Shown here one piece after another: positions 42,273-49,648 of a DNA stretch of 64,000 bases (position 1 is its first letter; each line of letters begins with the position of its first letter). A program made the translations under genes and the position numbers. Source of the stretch: Limnohabitans radicicola (lineage in GTDB: Bacteria > Pseudomonadota > Gammaproteobacteria > Burkholderiales > Burkholderiaceae_C); assembly GCF_014837235.1 (NCBI RefSeq), contig NZ_JACYFT010000002.1:124001-188000 (forward strand). Direction: 5' to 3'. Under the pieces are notes generated by a model that was not told the origin of the DNA, searched no databases, and saw only the letters and a program-made list of their open reading frames with translations.

Positions 42273-43484
42273 TCAGGTGTTTTGGGCTGCCTGGAGGCAG
42301 TTGCCCACGTTCCAGCCGTACAGCCATTCCATCGCATCATAAAAGCGCTCTGCGCTTCGGCCGCGCCACAGGTCATTGCGCACCAAACGCTCCACGCCTT
42401 TGGCGTGGTAGATGCGGCCCATTTCGCGACTCGACAGCACGATGCGGGCGGTGCGGGCCACGCGGGCGCGCTGGTACATGTCCAGCGCCTTGGGCCAGTC
42501 GTTGTGGTGGGTGCGCAGGGCTTCGCCCAGGGTCACGGCGTCTTCCATGGCCATGCAGGCGCCTTGCGCCATGTATTGGGTGGTGGGGTGCGCGGCGTCG
42601 CCCAGCAGGGTCACGCGGCCGTATGTCCACTGGCCAATCGGCTCGCGGTCGGCGGTGGCCCAGCGCTTCCAGGTTTTGGGCAGGTCGATCAGCTGGCGTG
42701 CCTTGGGGCAAATGCCCTGGAAGTAGCTTTGCACTTCTTCCTTGCTCCCGTCCGTGACGCCCCATTCTTCTTGCTGGCGGCTGTGGAAGGTCACGACCAC
42801 GTTGTACTGCTCGCCACCACGCAGCGGGTAGTGCACCAGGTGACAGTTGGGACCGACCCAGATGGCAGCGGCGTTCCACTGCAGGTCTTCAGGAAAGTCT
42901 TTTTTGTCGACCACGGCGCGGTAAACCACATGGCCAGTCACGCGGGCCGGGTCGCCCACAAACTGCTCGCGCACCACCGACTTCACGCCATCGGCACCGA
43001 TCAGTGCACAGCCCTGGAAGGCCTTGCCGTTCTGATCCCACACGGTCACGCTGTGGTCGTCTTGCTCGATGCGCACCACGCGGGTGTTGGTGTGAAACTC
43101 GACTTGGCCAGTCTCCTGTGCGCCTTCCAGCAAGGACAAATGCACATCGGCGCGGTGAATGACGGCATAGGGGTTGCCAAAACGCAGACGGAACTTGTCG
43201 TCCGTAGGGATCTTGCCGACCTGGTACTCGTCGATCGCGTCGTGCATGACCATGTAGTCGGTGTAGACGGCGCGGCCACGGGCTTTGTCGCCCACCCCCA
43301 GCGCATCAAAGGCGTGGAAGGCGTTGGGGCCGAGCTGGATGCCCGCGCCGATCTCGCCGATCTCGGGAGCTTGCTCCAGAACGGTGACCTGAAAGCCCTG
43401 GCGAACCAGGGCGAGGGCGGCGGCCAGGCCACCAATGCCCCCACCGGCAACGATGACGGGCAGTTTGTTGTTCGCAGTGCTCAT
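42273..43484 (-). CDS. FAD monooxygenase, probable 3-hydroxybenzoate 6-hydroxylase
   Basis: A 403-residue class A flavoprotein hydroxylase. The three flavin motifs are 'VAGGGIGGLAAALAL' (GxGxxG, near residue 12), 'ALIGADGVKSVVR' (DG motif) and 'VTLLGDAAHPTTQYMAQG' with 'ACMAMEDAVTLGEAL' (GD motif). It is placed directly upstream of gentisate dioxygenase, so conversion of 3-hydroxybenzoate to gentisate is the simplest role. A salicylate 5-type route would need different components. ATG 43484 has AAGGAG upstream ('CTCCTTGG' on the opposite strand). A 12-base palindrome lies 46 bases upstream. Confidence 0.88.
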   Translation of the reverse strand: MSTANNKLPVIVAGGGIGGLAAALALVRQGFQVTVLEQAPEIGEIGAGIQLGPNAFHAFDALGVGDKARGRAVYTDYMVMHDAIDEYQVGKIPTDDKFRLRFGNPYAVIHRADVHLSLLEGAQETGQVEFHTNTRVVRIEQDDHSVTVWDQNGKAFQGCALIGADGVKSVVREQFVGDPARVTGHVVYRAVVDKKDFPEDLQWNAAAIWVGPNCHLVHYPLRGGEQYNVVVTFHSRQQEEWGVTDGSKEEVQSYFQGICPKARQLIDLPKTWKRWATADREPIGQWTYGRVTLLGDAAHPTTQYMAQGACMAMEDAVTLGEALRTHHNDWPKALDMYQRARVARTARIVLSSREMGRIYHAKGVERLVRNDLWRGRSAERFYDAMEWLYGWNVGNCLQAAQNT

Positions 43485-43529
43485 GGGTTCTCCTTGGAGG
43501 TGGACAGCACAAGGCATGTGTGCATATCG

Positions 43530-43541
43530 TAAGTATACTTA
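43530..43541. promoter_or_regulatory. Perfect palindrome upstream of the gentisate operon
   Basis: TAAGTATACTTA is a perfect 12-base palindrome. On the minus strand it lies between a possible -35 (TTGGAT) and -10 (GATATG), a position typical of a repressor operator. The adjacent regulator is LysR-type, so which protein would bind is open. Confidence 0.45.
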
Positions 43542-43597
43542 TTAAATCCAAGCTTGACCAGATGTGTGTCTGTGATGGAGGGTCCACCGGTGGTGTC

Positions 43598-44506
43598 TCA
43601 GGTTCGCTCGCCCAGCGGGCGGGCCACATCCTCGATCTGGCCGCGCAGCCAGCGGTGCGCTGCATCCTGCTGGTGGCGCAGGTGCCAGATCATGTACATG
43701 GGCATGACCGGGCAGGGCACCGGGACTTCGGCGTCGGCCAGGCCACGCATCAGGTGATCGCGCAGCAGCCCAGGTACGGTGGTCAGAAGCTCGGTGCCTC
43801 GCACAAAGGAGGCCAGCCCGGCAAAGCCCGGCACCGTGACACGAAAGTGCCGTGCGATGCCCTTGTTCAGCAAGTGCTGGTCCAGATCCAACGCGCGCTG
43901 GGGCGTGTAGAGCACCGTCACATGTTCGGCCGCCAGATAGTCCTTGCGCGTGCGGGGGGCGACACGCACGGCAGGGTCGTAGAACACGCGGTAACGGTCG
44001 GCAAAGAGGCGTTTTTGCAGGATGTCCGCGCCCTCGGGGGGACGCGGGCTGATGATGAGCTGGCACTGCTGCTGGCGCAGCATCTCGGGGGTGGGCACGT
44101 CTGAGGCGATCACGCGCAATGACACCCCTGGGGCCAGCTGGCGCAGGCGCTGCATCAGCAAGGGCAGCAATGCGTCACGCTGGAAATCGTTGGCCGCAAC
44201 GGTGAAGGTGGTCTGCCAGTTGGCGGGATCAAACTGCTCGGCCTGCGCAAAACGCTCCAGATCGCCCAGCAACTCACGGGCGCGTTCGGCCAGCACCTGT
44301 GCGCGGGCCGTGGCCACGATGCCGCGCCCTGACTTGGTGAACAGCGCGTCGCCCGTGATGCCCCGCAGCTTGTCCAGCAGGTGGCTCACCGCCGACTGTG
44401 TGACACCCAGGCGCTGGGCGGCGCCCGTGATCGAGCCGGTGTCCACCACCGTGACCAGCAGCCTCAGCAGTTTGGCATCGAGATCCAACCAATCGAAATT
44501 ACTCAT
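43598..44506 (-). CDS. LysR-family regulator
   Basis: A 302-residue LTTR. The winged HTH is 'LLRLLVTVVDTGSITGAAQR' with 'LGVTQSAVSHLLDKLR' (about residues 13-50). The effector domain begins at about 95 ('FTVAANDFQRDALLPLL'), resembling the NodD/NahR/LinR branch. It diverges from the second LigA/LigB pair across 76 bases and lies upstream, on the same strand, of the gentisate operon. It could control either. The NahR-like effector domain would suit an aromatic acid inducer. Confidence 0.88.
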   Translation of the reverse strand: MSNFDWLDLDAKLLRLLVTVVDTGSITGAAQRLGVTQSAVSHLLDKLRGITGDALFTKSGRGIVATARAQVLAERARELLGDLERFAQAEQFDPANWQTTFTVAANDFQRDALLPLLMQRLRQLAPGVSLRVIASDVPTPEMLRQQQCQLIISPRPPEGADILQKRLFADRYRVFYDPAVRVAPRTRKDYLAAEHVTVLYTPQRALDLDQHLLNKGIARHFRVTVPGFAGLASFVRGTELLTTVPGLLRDHLMRGLADAEVPVPCPVMPMYMIWHLRHQQDAAHRWLRGQIEDVARPLGERT

Positions 44507-44582
44507 GCATATGATGATAAAACATCGGTTGATTGAATGAATTGAGGTGGCGAAACTGAGGGCTATTCATCTGGAGATCCGC

Positions 44583-44924
44583 ATGCAAAAACGATGTATC
44601 GAGGGCACCACCCCGTTTGACGGGGATACCGCCCGCAAAGGCTATGCCCTCAACAAAATGTGTTTTTCATTCAATTCGGCCGACAACCGCGCGGCATTCA
44701 AGAACGATGAAGAGGGCTACATGGCCCAGTACGGCCTCACTGAGCCACAAAAAGCCGCCATCCGCTCGCGCCAGGTGCTGCAGCTCATTGACGCCGGGGG
44801 CAATGCCTATTACCTGGCCAAGTTCGCGGGCATTTTTGGTCTGGACATGCAGGACATCGGTGCCCAGCAAACCGGCATGAGCAAAGACGAATTCAAGGCC
44901 AAGCTCCAGGCCTACGCGGACTGA
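44583..44924 (+). CDS. LigA-like extradiol dioxygenase alpha subunit, second copy
   Basis: A 113-residue small subunit of the LigA family ('ARKGYALNKMCFSFN', 'AQYGLTEPQKAAIRSR', 'GGNAYYLAKFAGIFGLDM'). It is 32 residues shorter than the LigA near 4.3 kb, mostly at the C-terminus. GGAG stands before the ATG at 44583. An upstream in-frame codon has no good site. It pairs with the LigB-like gene 15 bases downstream. The substrate may be protocatechuate, gallate or another catecholic acid. Confidence 0.85.
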   Translation: MQKRCIEGTTPFDGDTARKGYALNKMCFSFNSADNRAAFKNDEEGYMAQYGLTEPQKAAIRSRQVLQLIDAGGNAYYLAKFAGIFGLDMQDIGAQQTGMSKDEFKAKLQAYAD

Positions 44925-44939
44925 CTGAAAGGAATAACC

Positions 44940-45785
44940 ATGGCCCAACTCATCGGCGGTCTCGCCACATCCCACATCCCCGCCATCGGCAACGCCATCC
45001 ACAAAGGCCTGCAAAACGAACCCTATTGGGCCCCGTTTTTTGCCGGTTATCCACCTGTGCAACAGTGGCTGGGCGCGCAAAAGCCCGACGTGGTGGTCAT
45101 GTTCTACAACGACCACGGCCTGAACTTCTTCCTCGACAAGATGCCCACCTTTGCCGTGGGTGCTGCGGCGCAGTACAACAACGCCGATGAAGGCTGGGGC
45201 ATCCCCACGCTGCCGCCGTTCAAGGGCGAGGTCGATCTGTCCTGGCAGATCATCAACCACCTGGTGGGTCAGGACTTCGACATGGTGACTTGCCAGGAGA
45301 TGCTGGTGGACCACGCCTGCACCTTGCCGCTCAAGCTTTTCTGGCCCGAGGGTGAAGCGCCTGTGACCATCGTGCCGGTCAATATCAACACCGTGCAGTT
45401 TCCTTTGCCGTCCGCCAAGCGCGTGTACGCGCTGGGCCGGGCCGTGGGCGAGGCCATTGCCGCCTGGGACAGCAGCAAGAAAGTGGTGGTTTGCGCCTCG
45501 GGCGGCCTGAGCCACCAGCTCGACGGTGAGCGCGCCGGGTTCATCAACAAAGCGTTCGACCTGCAGTTCATGGACAGCCTCGTCAGCAATCCTGAGTGGG
45601 CCACCCAGTTCAGCACGCTGGACCTGGTGGAGAAAACGGGTACGCAGGGCGTGGAACTCCTGATGTGGCTGGCCATGCGCGCCGCACTGACCGTGGCAGG
45701 CCCTGCGGTGAAGGAGGTGCACCGCAACTACCACATCCCGATCTCCAACACGGCCACCGGCCTGATGGCGTTCGAGGTGGCTTGA
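44940..45785 (+). CDS. LigB-like class III extradiol dioxygenase beta subunit, second copy
   Basis: A 281-residue catalytic subunit. The iron-binding histidines H12 ('ATSHIPAIG') and H59 ('FYNDHGLNFF') and the catalytic His in 'CASGGLSHQLDGERAG' align in position with those of the first LigB. Overall similarity is clear but far from identity, so this is an old duplication or a separately acquired enzyme rather than a recent copy. No LigC, LigI or LigJ paralogues follow, so its product would have to enter the first pathway or the substrate differs (gallate and 3-O-methylgallate are candidates). Confidence 0.88.
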   Translation: MAQLIGGLATSHIPAIGNAIHKGLQNEPYWAPFFAGYPPVQQWLGAQKPDVVVMFYNDHGLNFFLDKMPTFAVGAAAQYNNADEGWGIPTLPPFKGEVDLSWQIINHLVGQDFDMVTCQEMLVDHACTLPLKLFWPEGEAPVTIVPVNINTVQFPLPSAKRVYALGRAVGEAIAAWDSSKKVVVCASGGLSHQLDGERAGFINKAFDLQFMDSLVSNPEWATQFSTLDLVEKTGTQGVELLMWLAMRAALTVAGPAVKEVHRNYHIPISNTATGLMAFEVA

Positions 45786-45789
45786 CACT

Positions 45790-45863
45790 GTGGGAGCGGC
45801 GCCCCCGCCGCGATAGGCCTCCCGCAGTCCTCGACCCTTGCCTCGAGGGCGGGGCGCCTACAA
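45790..45863. repeat. REP-like inverted pair, copy 1
   Basis: GTGGGAGCGGCGCCCCCGCC opens a unit whose GCGGCG and CGCCGC arms pair around CCCC. A second, inverted unit (CCTCGAGGGCGGGGCGCC) begins at 45841. It lies just after the LigB-like stop. The same left unit recurs near 63.92 kb and a variant near 62.79 kb. Confidence 0.75.
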
Positions 45864-45967
45864 AAAACCAACTTGGGGGATCTGGGCAAATGCGACTAGA
45901 ATTTCCCGACCGCTCGGTTGGTTAATTCTTGTGGACCGGGCTTTGTTCTTTTCAGAAAGCATTTCCC

Positions 45968-48013
45968 ATGTCCCAAGTCCTGCAAAGTTTCATCGGTGGC
46001 CATTGGATCGGCCAGCAAGGCGCACAAGCCCTGCGCAGCGCGATCAACGGTCAGACCGTGGCCCAGACCCATGCCGAGGCCATCGACTTTGGCGATGCGG
46101 TGCACTACGCCCGCACCGTGGGCCTGCCCAATTTGCTCAAGCTGGACTTCCAGGAGCGTGCACAGCGCCTGAAGGCCCTGGCCAAGTACCTGGGCGAGCA
46201 CAAGGAGCAGCTCTACGCCATCTCGGCCCACACCGGCGCCACCCGCGCCGACAGCTGGGTGGACATCGAAGGCGGCGCGGGCACCTTGTTCGCGTATTCG
46301 AGCATGGGCAGCAACGAGCTGCCCAGCGGCAACCTGATCCACGAAGGCCCGGCTTTTCCGCTGGGCAAGAAGGGGGGCTTTGCAGGCACGCACATCCTGG
46401 TGCCGCGCGGCGGCATCGCGGTGCACATCAACGCTTTCAACTTTCCCATCTGGGGCTTGCTTGAAAAGTTTGCGCCCAGCTTTTTGGCGGGCATGCCTTG
46501 CATCGGCAAACCCGCGTCATCCACCAGTTACCTGACGGAAGCCATGGTGCGCCTGGTCGAGCAATCGGGCATCCTGCCTGCGGGCAGCTTGCAGTTGGTG
46601 ATCGGCTCCACCGGTGACCTGCTGGACCGGCTCAATGGCCAAGATGTGGTGACCTTCACCGGTTCGGCCGACACCGCGGCCATGCTGCGCGTGCACCCCC
46701 ATGTGGTCAAGCACAGCATCCCCTTCAACGCCGAAGCCGATTCGCTCAACTGCGCCATCCTCGCGCCCGATGTGACGCCCGACGACGAAGAGTTCGATCT
46801 GTTCGTGAAAGAAGTCGCCCGTGAGATGACCGTCAAGGCTGGTCAGAAGTGCACCGCGATCCGCCGCGCCATCGTGCCGCGCCAGCACCTCGACGCTGTG
46901 GCCGAGAAGCTCAAAGCCCGTCTGGCCAAAGTGGTGGTGGGCGACCCGTCGGTCGAAGGCGTGAAGATGGGCGCATTGGCCTCGCATGCGCAGCAGGTCG
47001 ACGTGGCCGAGCGTGTGGCCCTGCTGCGCCAGAGCGCCGAGCTGGTGTTTGGCGGCGGTACCGATTTCAAGCCGGTGGGGGAGGGCGTGGGCAACGGCGC
47101 TTTCTTCCAGCCCACGCTGCTGCTGTGCCACAAGCCCTTGCACACCGACAGCGTGCACGACGTGGAAGCCTTTGGCCCCGTCAGCACCCTGATGCCTTAC
47201 GACGGCATCGACGAGGCCCTGCAACTGGCCGCACGCGGCCAGGGCAGCCTGGTGGGCACGCTGGTGACCAAAGACCCGCAAACCGCCGCCCGCGTGATCC
47301 CAGTGGCCGCTGCGCTGCATGGCCGCCTTCATATTCTCGACCGCGAAGCTGCGGTCGAATCGACCGGCCACGGTTCGCCGCTGCCTCCGCTCAAGCACGG
47401 TGGCCCCGGCCGCGCCGGCGGCGGTGAAGAACTTGGCGGCATCCGCGCCGTCAAGCACCTGATGCAGCGCACCGCACTGCAAGGTTCGCCCACCATGATC
47501 GCCGCTGTGACTGGCGAGTACATGCGCGGGGCCAAGCTGATCGAGACCGAGGTCCACCCCTTCCGCCGCCACTTTGAGGACCTGCAGATCGGCGAGAGCC
47601 TGCTCACCCACCGGCGCACCGTCAGCGAAGCCGACATCGTCATGTTCGGCGGCCTGTCGGGCGACTATTTCTACATGCACTTCGACGAGATCGCGGCCAA
47701 GGATTCGCCTTTTGGCAAGCGCATCGCGCACGGCTACTTCGTGCTGTCGGCGGCGGCGGGCCTGTTCGTGTCGCCCGCCCCCGGCCCGGTGCTGGCCAAC
47801 TACGGTCTGGACACGCTGCGCTTCGTCAAGCCCGTGGGCATCGGCGACAGCATCCAGGCGCGCCTGACGGCCAAGCGCAAGATTGACCGCCACAAGAAAG
47901 ACGCCAACGGTGTTGGCCAAGGCGTGGTCGCCTGGGATGTGGAAGTCATCAACCAGCTCGGCGAAGTGGTGGCCAGTTACGACATCCTGACCCTGGTGGC
48001 CAAGAGAGCCTGA
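45968..48013 (+). CDS. paaZ: Bifunctional aldehyde dehydrogenase/enoyl-CoA hydratase PaaZ
   Basis: A 681-residue fusion of an aldehyde dehydrogenase (about 1-520) and a MaoC-like hydratase (about 530-681). It opens the oxepin-CoA ring and oxidises the resulting semialdehyde in phenylacetate breakdown. The ALDH catalytic Cys lies in 'VKAGQKCTAIRRA' and the general-base Glu in 'NAEADSLN'. The hydratase has 'GDYFYMHFDEIAAKDSPFGK' with 'RIAHGYFVLS'. Length equals that of E. coli PaaZ. No other paa gene is in the window, so it serves a pathway encoded elsewhere. The start at 45968 removes 13 residues of unsupported extension. Confidence 0.92.
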   Translation: MSQVLQSFIGGHWIGQQGAQALRSAINGQTVAQTHAEAIDFGDAVHYARTVGLPNLLKLDFQERAQRLKALAKYLGEHKEQLYAISAHTGATRADSWVDIEGGAGTLFAYSSMGSNELPSGNLIHEGPAFPLGKKGGFAGTHILVPRGGIAVHINAFNFPIWGLLEKFAPSFLAGMPCIGKPASSTSYLTEAMVRLVEQSGILPAGSLQLVIGSTGDLLDRLNGQDVVTFTGSADTAAMLRVHPHVVKHSIPFNAEADSLNCAILAPDVTPDDEEFDLFVKEVAREMTVKAGQKCTAIRRAIVPRQHLDAVAEKLKARLAKVVVGDPSVEGVKMGALASHAQQVDVAERVALLRQSAELVFGGGTDFKPVGEGVGNGAFFQPTLLLCHKPLHTDSVHDVEAFGPVSTLMPYDGIDEALQLAARGQGSLVGTLVTKDPQTAARVIPVAAALHGRLHILDREAAVESTGHGSPLPPLKHGGPGRAGGGEELGGIRAVKHLMQRTALQGSPTMIAAVTGEYMRGAKLIETEVHPFRRHFEDLQIGESLLTHRRTVSEADIVMFGGLSGDYFYMHFDEIAAKDSPFGKRIAHGYFVLSAAAGLFVSPAPGPVLANYGLDTLRFVKPVGIGDSIQARLTAKRKIDRHKKDANGVGQGVVAWDVEVINQLGEVVASYDILTLVAKRA

Positions 48014-48121
48014 TGGGTGTGAGCACTTTGGGGGGCCGCGATGGCAGCTTCCCATGGGTGATGCGAAATCAGCGAATGACACCAAAAATCCTTTAGAAAT
48101 GTCAATAAACCCCTTTTTGCT

Positions 48122-48152
48122 GCAGTTTTGGATGAAAATCCATCAAAACTGC
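48122..48152 (+). promoter_or_regulatory. Long hairpin just upstream of the HD-domain gene
   Basis: GCAGTTTTGGATG and CATCAAAACTGC pair with a single bulged base around a short AAAATC loop. It ends 8 bases before the ATG at 48161. It is AT-rich in the stem, not followed by a T-run, and placed to act as an operator or to control translation. Confidence 0.5.
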
Positions 48153-48160
48153 GGAATAAA

Positions 48161-49567
48161 ATGGTTTATTTCATAGTCAGCGTGGCACCACCCATGGACC
48201 AAGCCCAATACCAAGCCAAATGCCTGCAGCAACTCCAGCAGTCTGTTGCGCAATTGGGAGGGGACCCCGATTCCCCCGTTTTGACCGAAACGGCCGAACT
48301 GATCATCCGGTCCATGACGGGGCCATGGCGTTCGTTCCATACCCCCCAACACATTTTTGATGTAGGACGCGGTGGCTCCGCGGTGGAAGTGCTGGCGGCA
48401 CTTTTCCACGACATGGTCTACGTGCAGGTTGATCAAGGAATTCACGTCAATCTGTCACGCTACATTGCTCCCTATGTGCGCGAAGACGAGATGGCTTTGG
48501 TCATCGATCCAGAGCCTGGCAGTGCGGACGAATTGTTTGAAGCACTGATGACGCTCTTTGGGTTCAGTCACGGTCAAAAACTTTCCCCGTTTGCGGGACA
48601 AAATGAATTCCTGAGCGCGCTGGTCGGCGTGAAGGCACTCAGCAGCATTCTGCCCACCTCTGCCCTGGTGCAAATTGCGGCCTGTATCGAGGCCACCATC
48701 CCGTTTCGCGCAGCTTCGCCTGAAGGGCTGACATGTTCCGAGCAGTTGCACCAGCGGCTGCTGACGGTGAGCCAGCGCCTGTCATTGGGGCTGGATGCAC
48801 AAGAGTGCACGCGCATTGTCGAAAAGTGTGTGCGCGTGGCCAACCGCGACATCGACAACTTTGGCAGTGAGAATCCTGCGGATTTCCTCAACAACACTTG
48901 GAACCTCATTCCAGAGACCAACCACGGCCTGCTCAACGCCAGCACCTACACGGTCAATGGTTACCGCGTCGCCCTGCAGAAGATGGAAGGGTTTTTGAGT
49001 TTTCTCAATCCCGAAGTGGTGTTCCGCCGTTTTGGTGACGAGCCCTCTGAGGATGTGCATCAGCAGCGCTTGCAGCTGACACGCCGAAATCTGGAGGTGG
49101 CGCGGCTGTATTTGCGTGTGAAGCTGCTGTCCATCGGTGTTCTGGAGGCCTTGTCACTGCGTATCGGTCACAACGTCTCTCTGACCAGCTTGATGGGAGA
49201 AAGACCGATGCCGGGTGAGCTGTCCGTCCGCATCGAGGACCTGTTGCCCACTGTGGACAAACCATATCAGCCACAAAACGACATCGAAAAGCATGTCATG
49301 CATTTGCTCGAGTCCGGTCGGACGGAAGACACGCCACACGATACCAGGCATTCTCCGGTGGGGACATTCATGGCACGCCTCAAGGGCTTTGACGAGTGCC
49401 TGCGATTGGTCGGAATTGCCCGGACATTCTTCAACGATCCGACCAAGGCGGGCGAATTGCTCGATGCTGCAGGCCCGACCATCGTGGATGGCATCGTGCA
49501 GGGCATTGTCACCGTCATGCGTTCCAGAACAGATGCCATCAGTGCTGTGGCCGATGCGCCTCACTGA
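48161..49567 (+). CDS. HD-like domain protein of unknown function
   Basis: A 468-residue protein. Residues about 45-95 contain 'SFHTPQHIFDVGRGGSAVEV' and 'LAALFHDMVYVQVDQG', a His...His-Asp arrangement like HD-superfamily metal-dependent phosphohydrolases. The remaining 370 residues are mainly helical ('LYLRVKLLSIGVLEALSLRI') with no recognised domain, signal peptide or membrane helix. ATG 48161 was chosen because GGA stands nearby. ATG 48194 (11 codons later) is an alternative. It stands alone, ahead of a bidirectional terminator shared with rpoD. A cyclic-nucleotide phosphodiesterase or nucleotidase role is possible but not shown. Confidence 0.7.
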   Translation: MVYFIVSVAPPMDQAQYQAKCLQQLQQSVAQLGGDPDSPVLTETAELIIRSMTGPWRSFHTPQHIFDVGRGGSAVEVLAALFHDMVYVQVDQGIHVNLSRYIAPYVREDEMALVIDPEPGSADELFEALMTLFGFSHGQKLSPFAGQNEFLSALVGVKALSSILPTSALVQIAACIEATIPFRAASPEGLTCSEQLHQRLLTVSQRLSLGLDAQECTRIVEKCVRVANRDIDNFGSENPADFLNNTWNLIPETNHGLLNASTYTVNGYRVALQKMEGFLSFLNPEVVFRRFGDEPSEDVHQQRLQLTRRNLEVARLYLRVKLLSIGVLEALSLRIGHNVSLTSLMGERPMPGELSVRIEDLLPTVDKPYQPQNDIEKHVMHLLESGRTEDTPHDTRHSPVGTFMARLKGFDECLRLVGIARTFFNDPTKAGELLDAAGPTIVDGIVQGIVTVMRSRTDAISAVADAPH

Positions 49568-49589
49568 GCACTGAAACACGCGCATCCAG

Positions 49590-49632
49590 AAAAAAAGCCT
49601 CCCACGCTGTACAGCGGGGAGGCTTTGTGCTT
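49590..49632. terminator. Bidirectional terminator between the HD gene and rpoD
   Basis: AAAGCCTCCC (49594-49603) pairs with GGGAGGCTTT (49617-49626), with a palindromic CGCTGTACAGCG inside, A-run on the left and T-rich on the right. It lies between two converging genes and can serve both. Confidence 0.85.
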
Positions 49633-49648
49633 TTGAGGGCTGAGTGGC

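Noticed and set aside
41532..43532. 666-residue open frame antisense to the gentisate operon
   Set aside because: It overlaps two well-supported enzymes completely. Composition is that of an antisense shadow.
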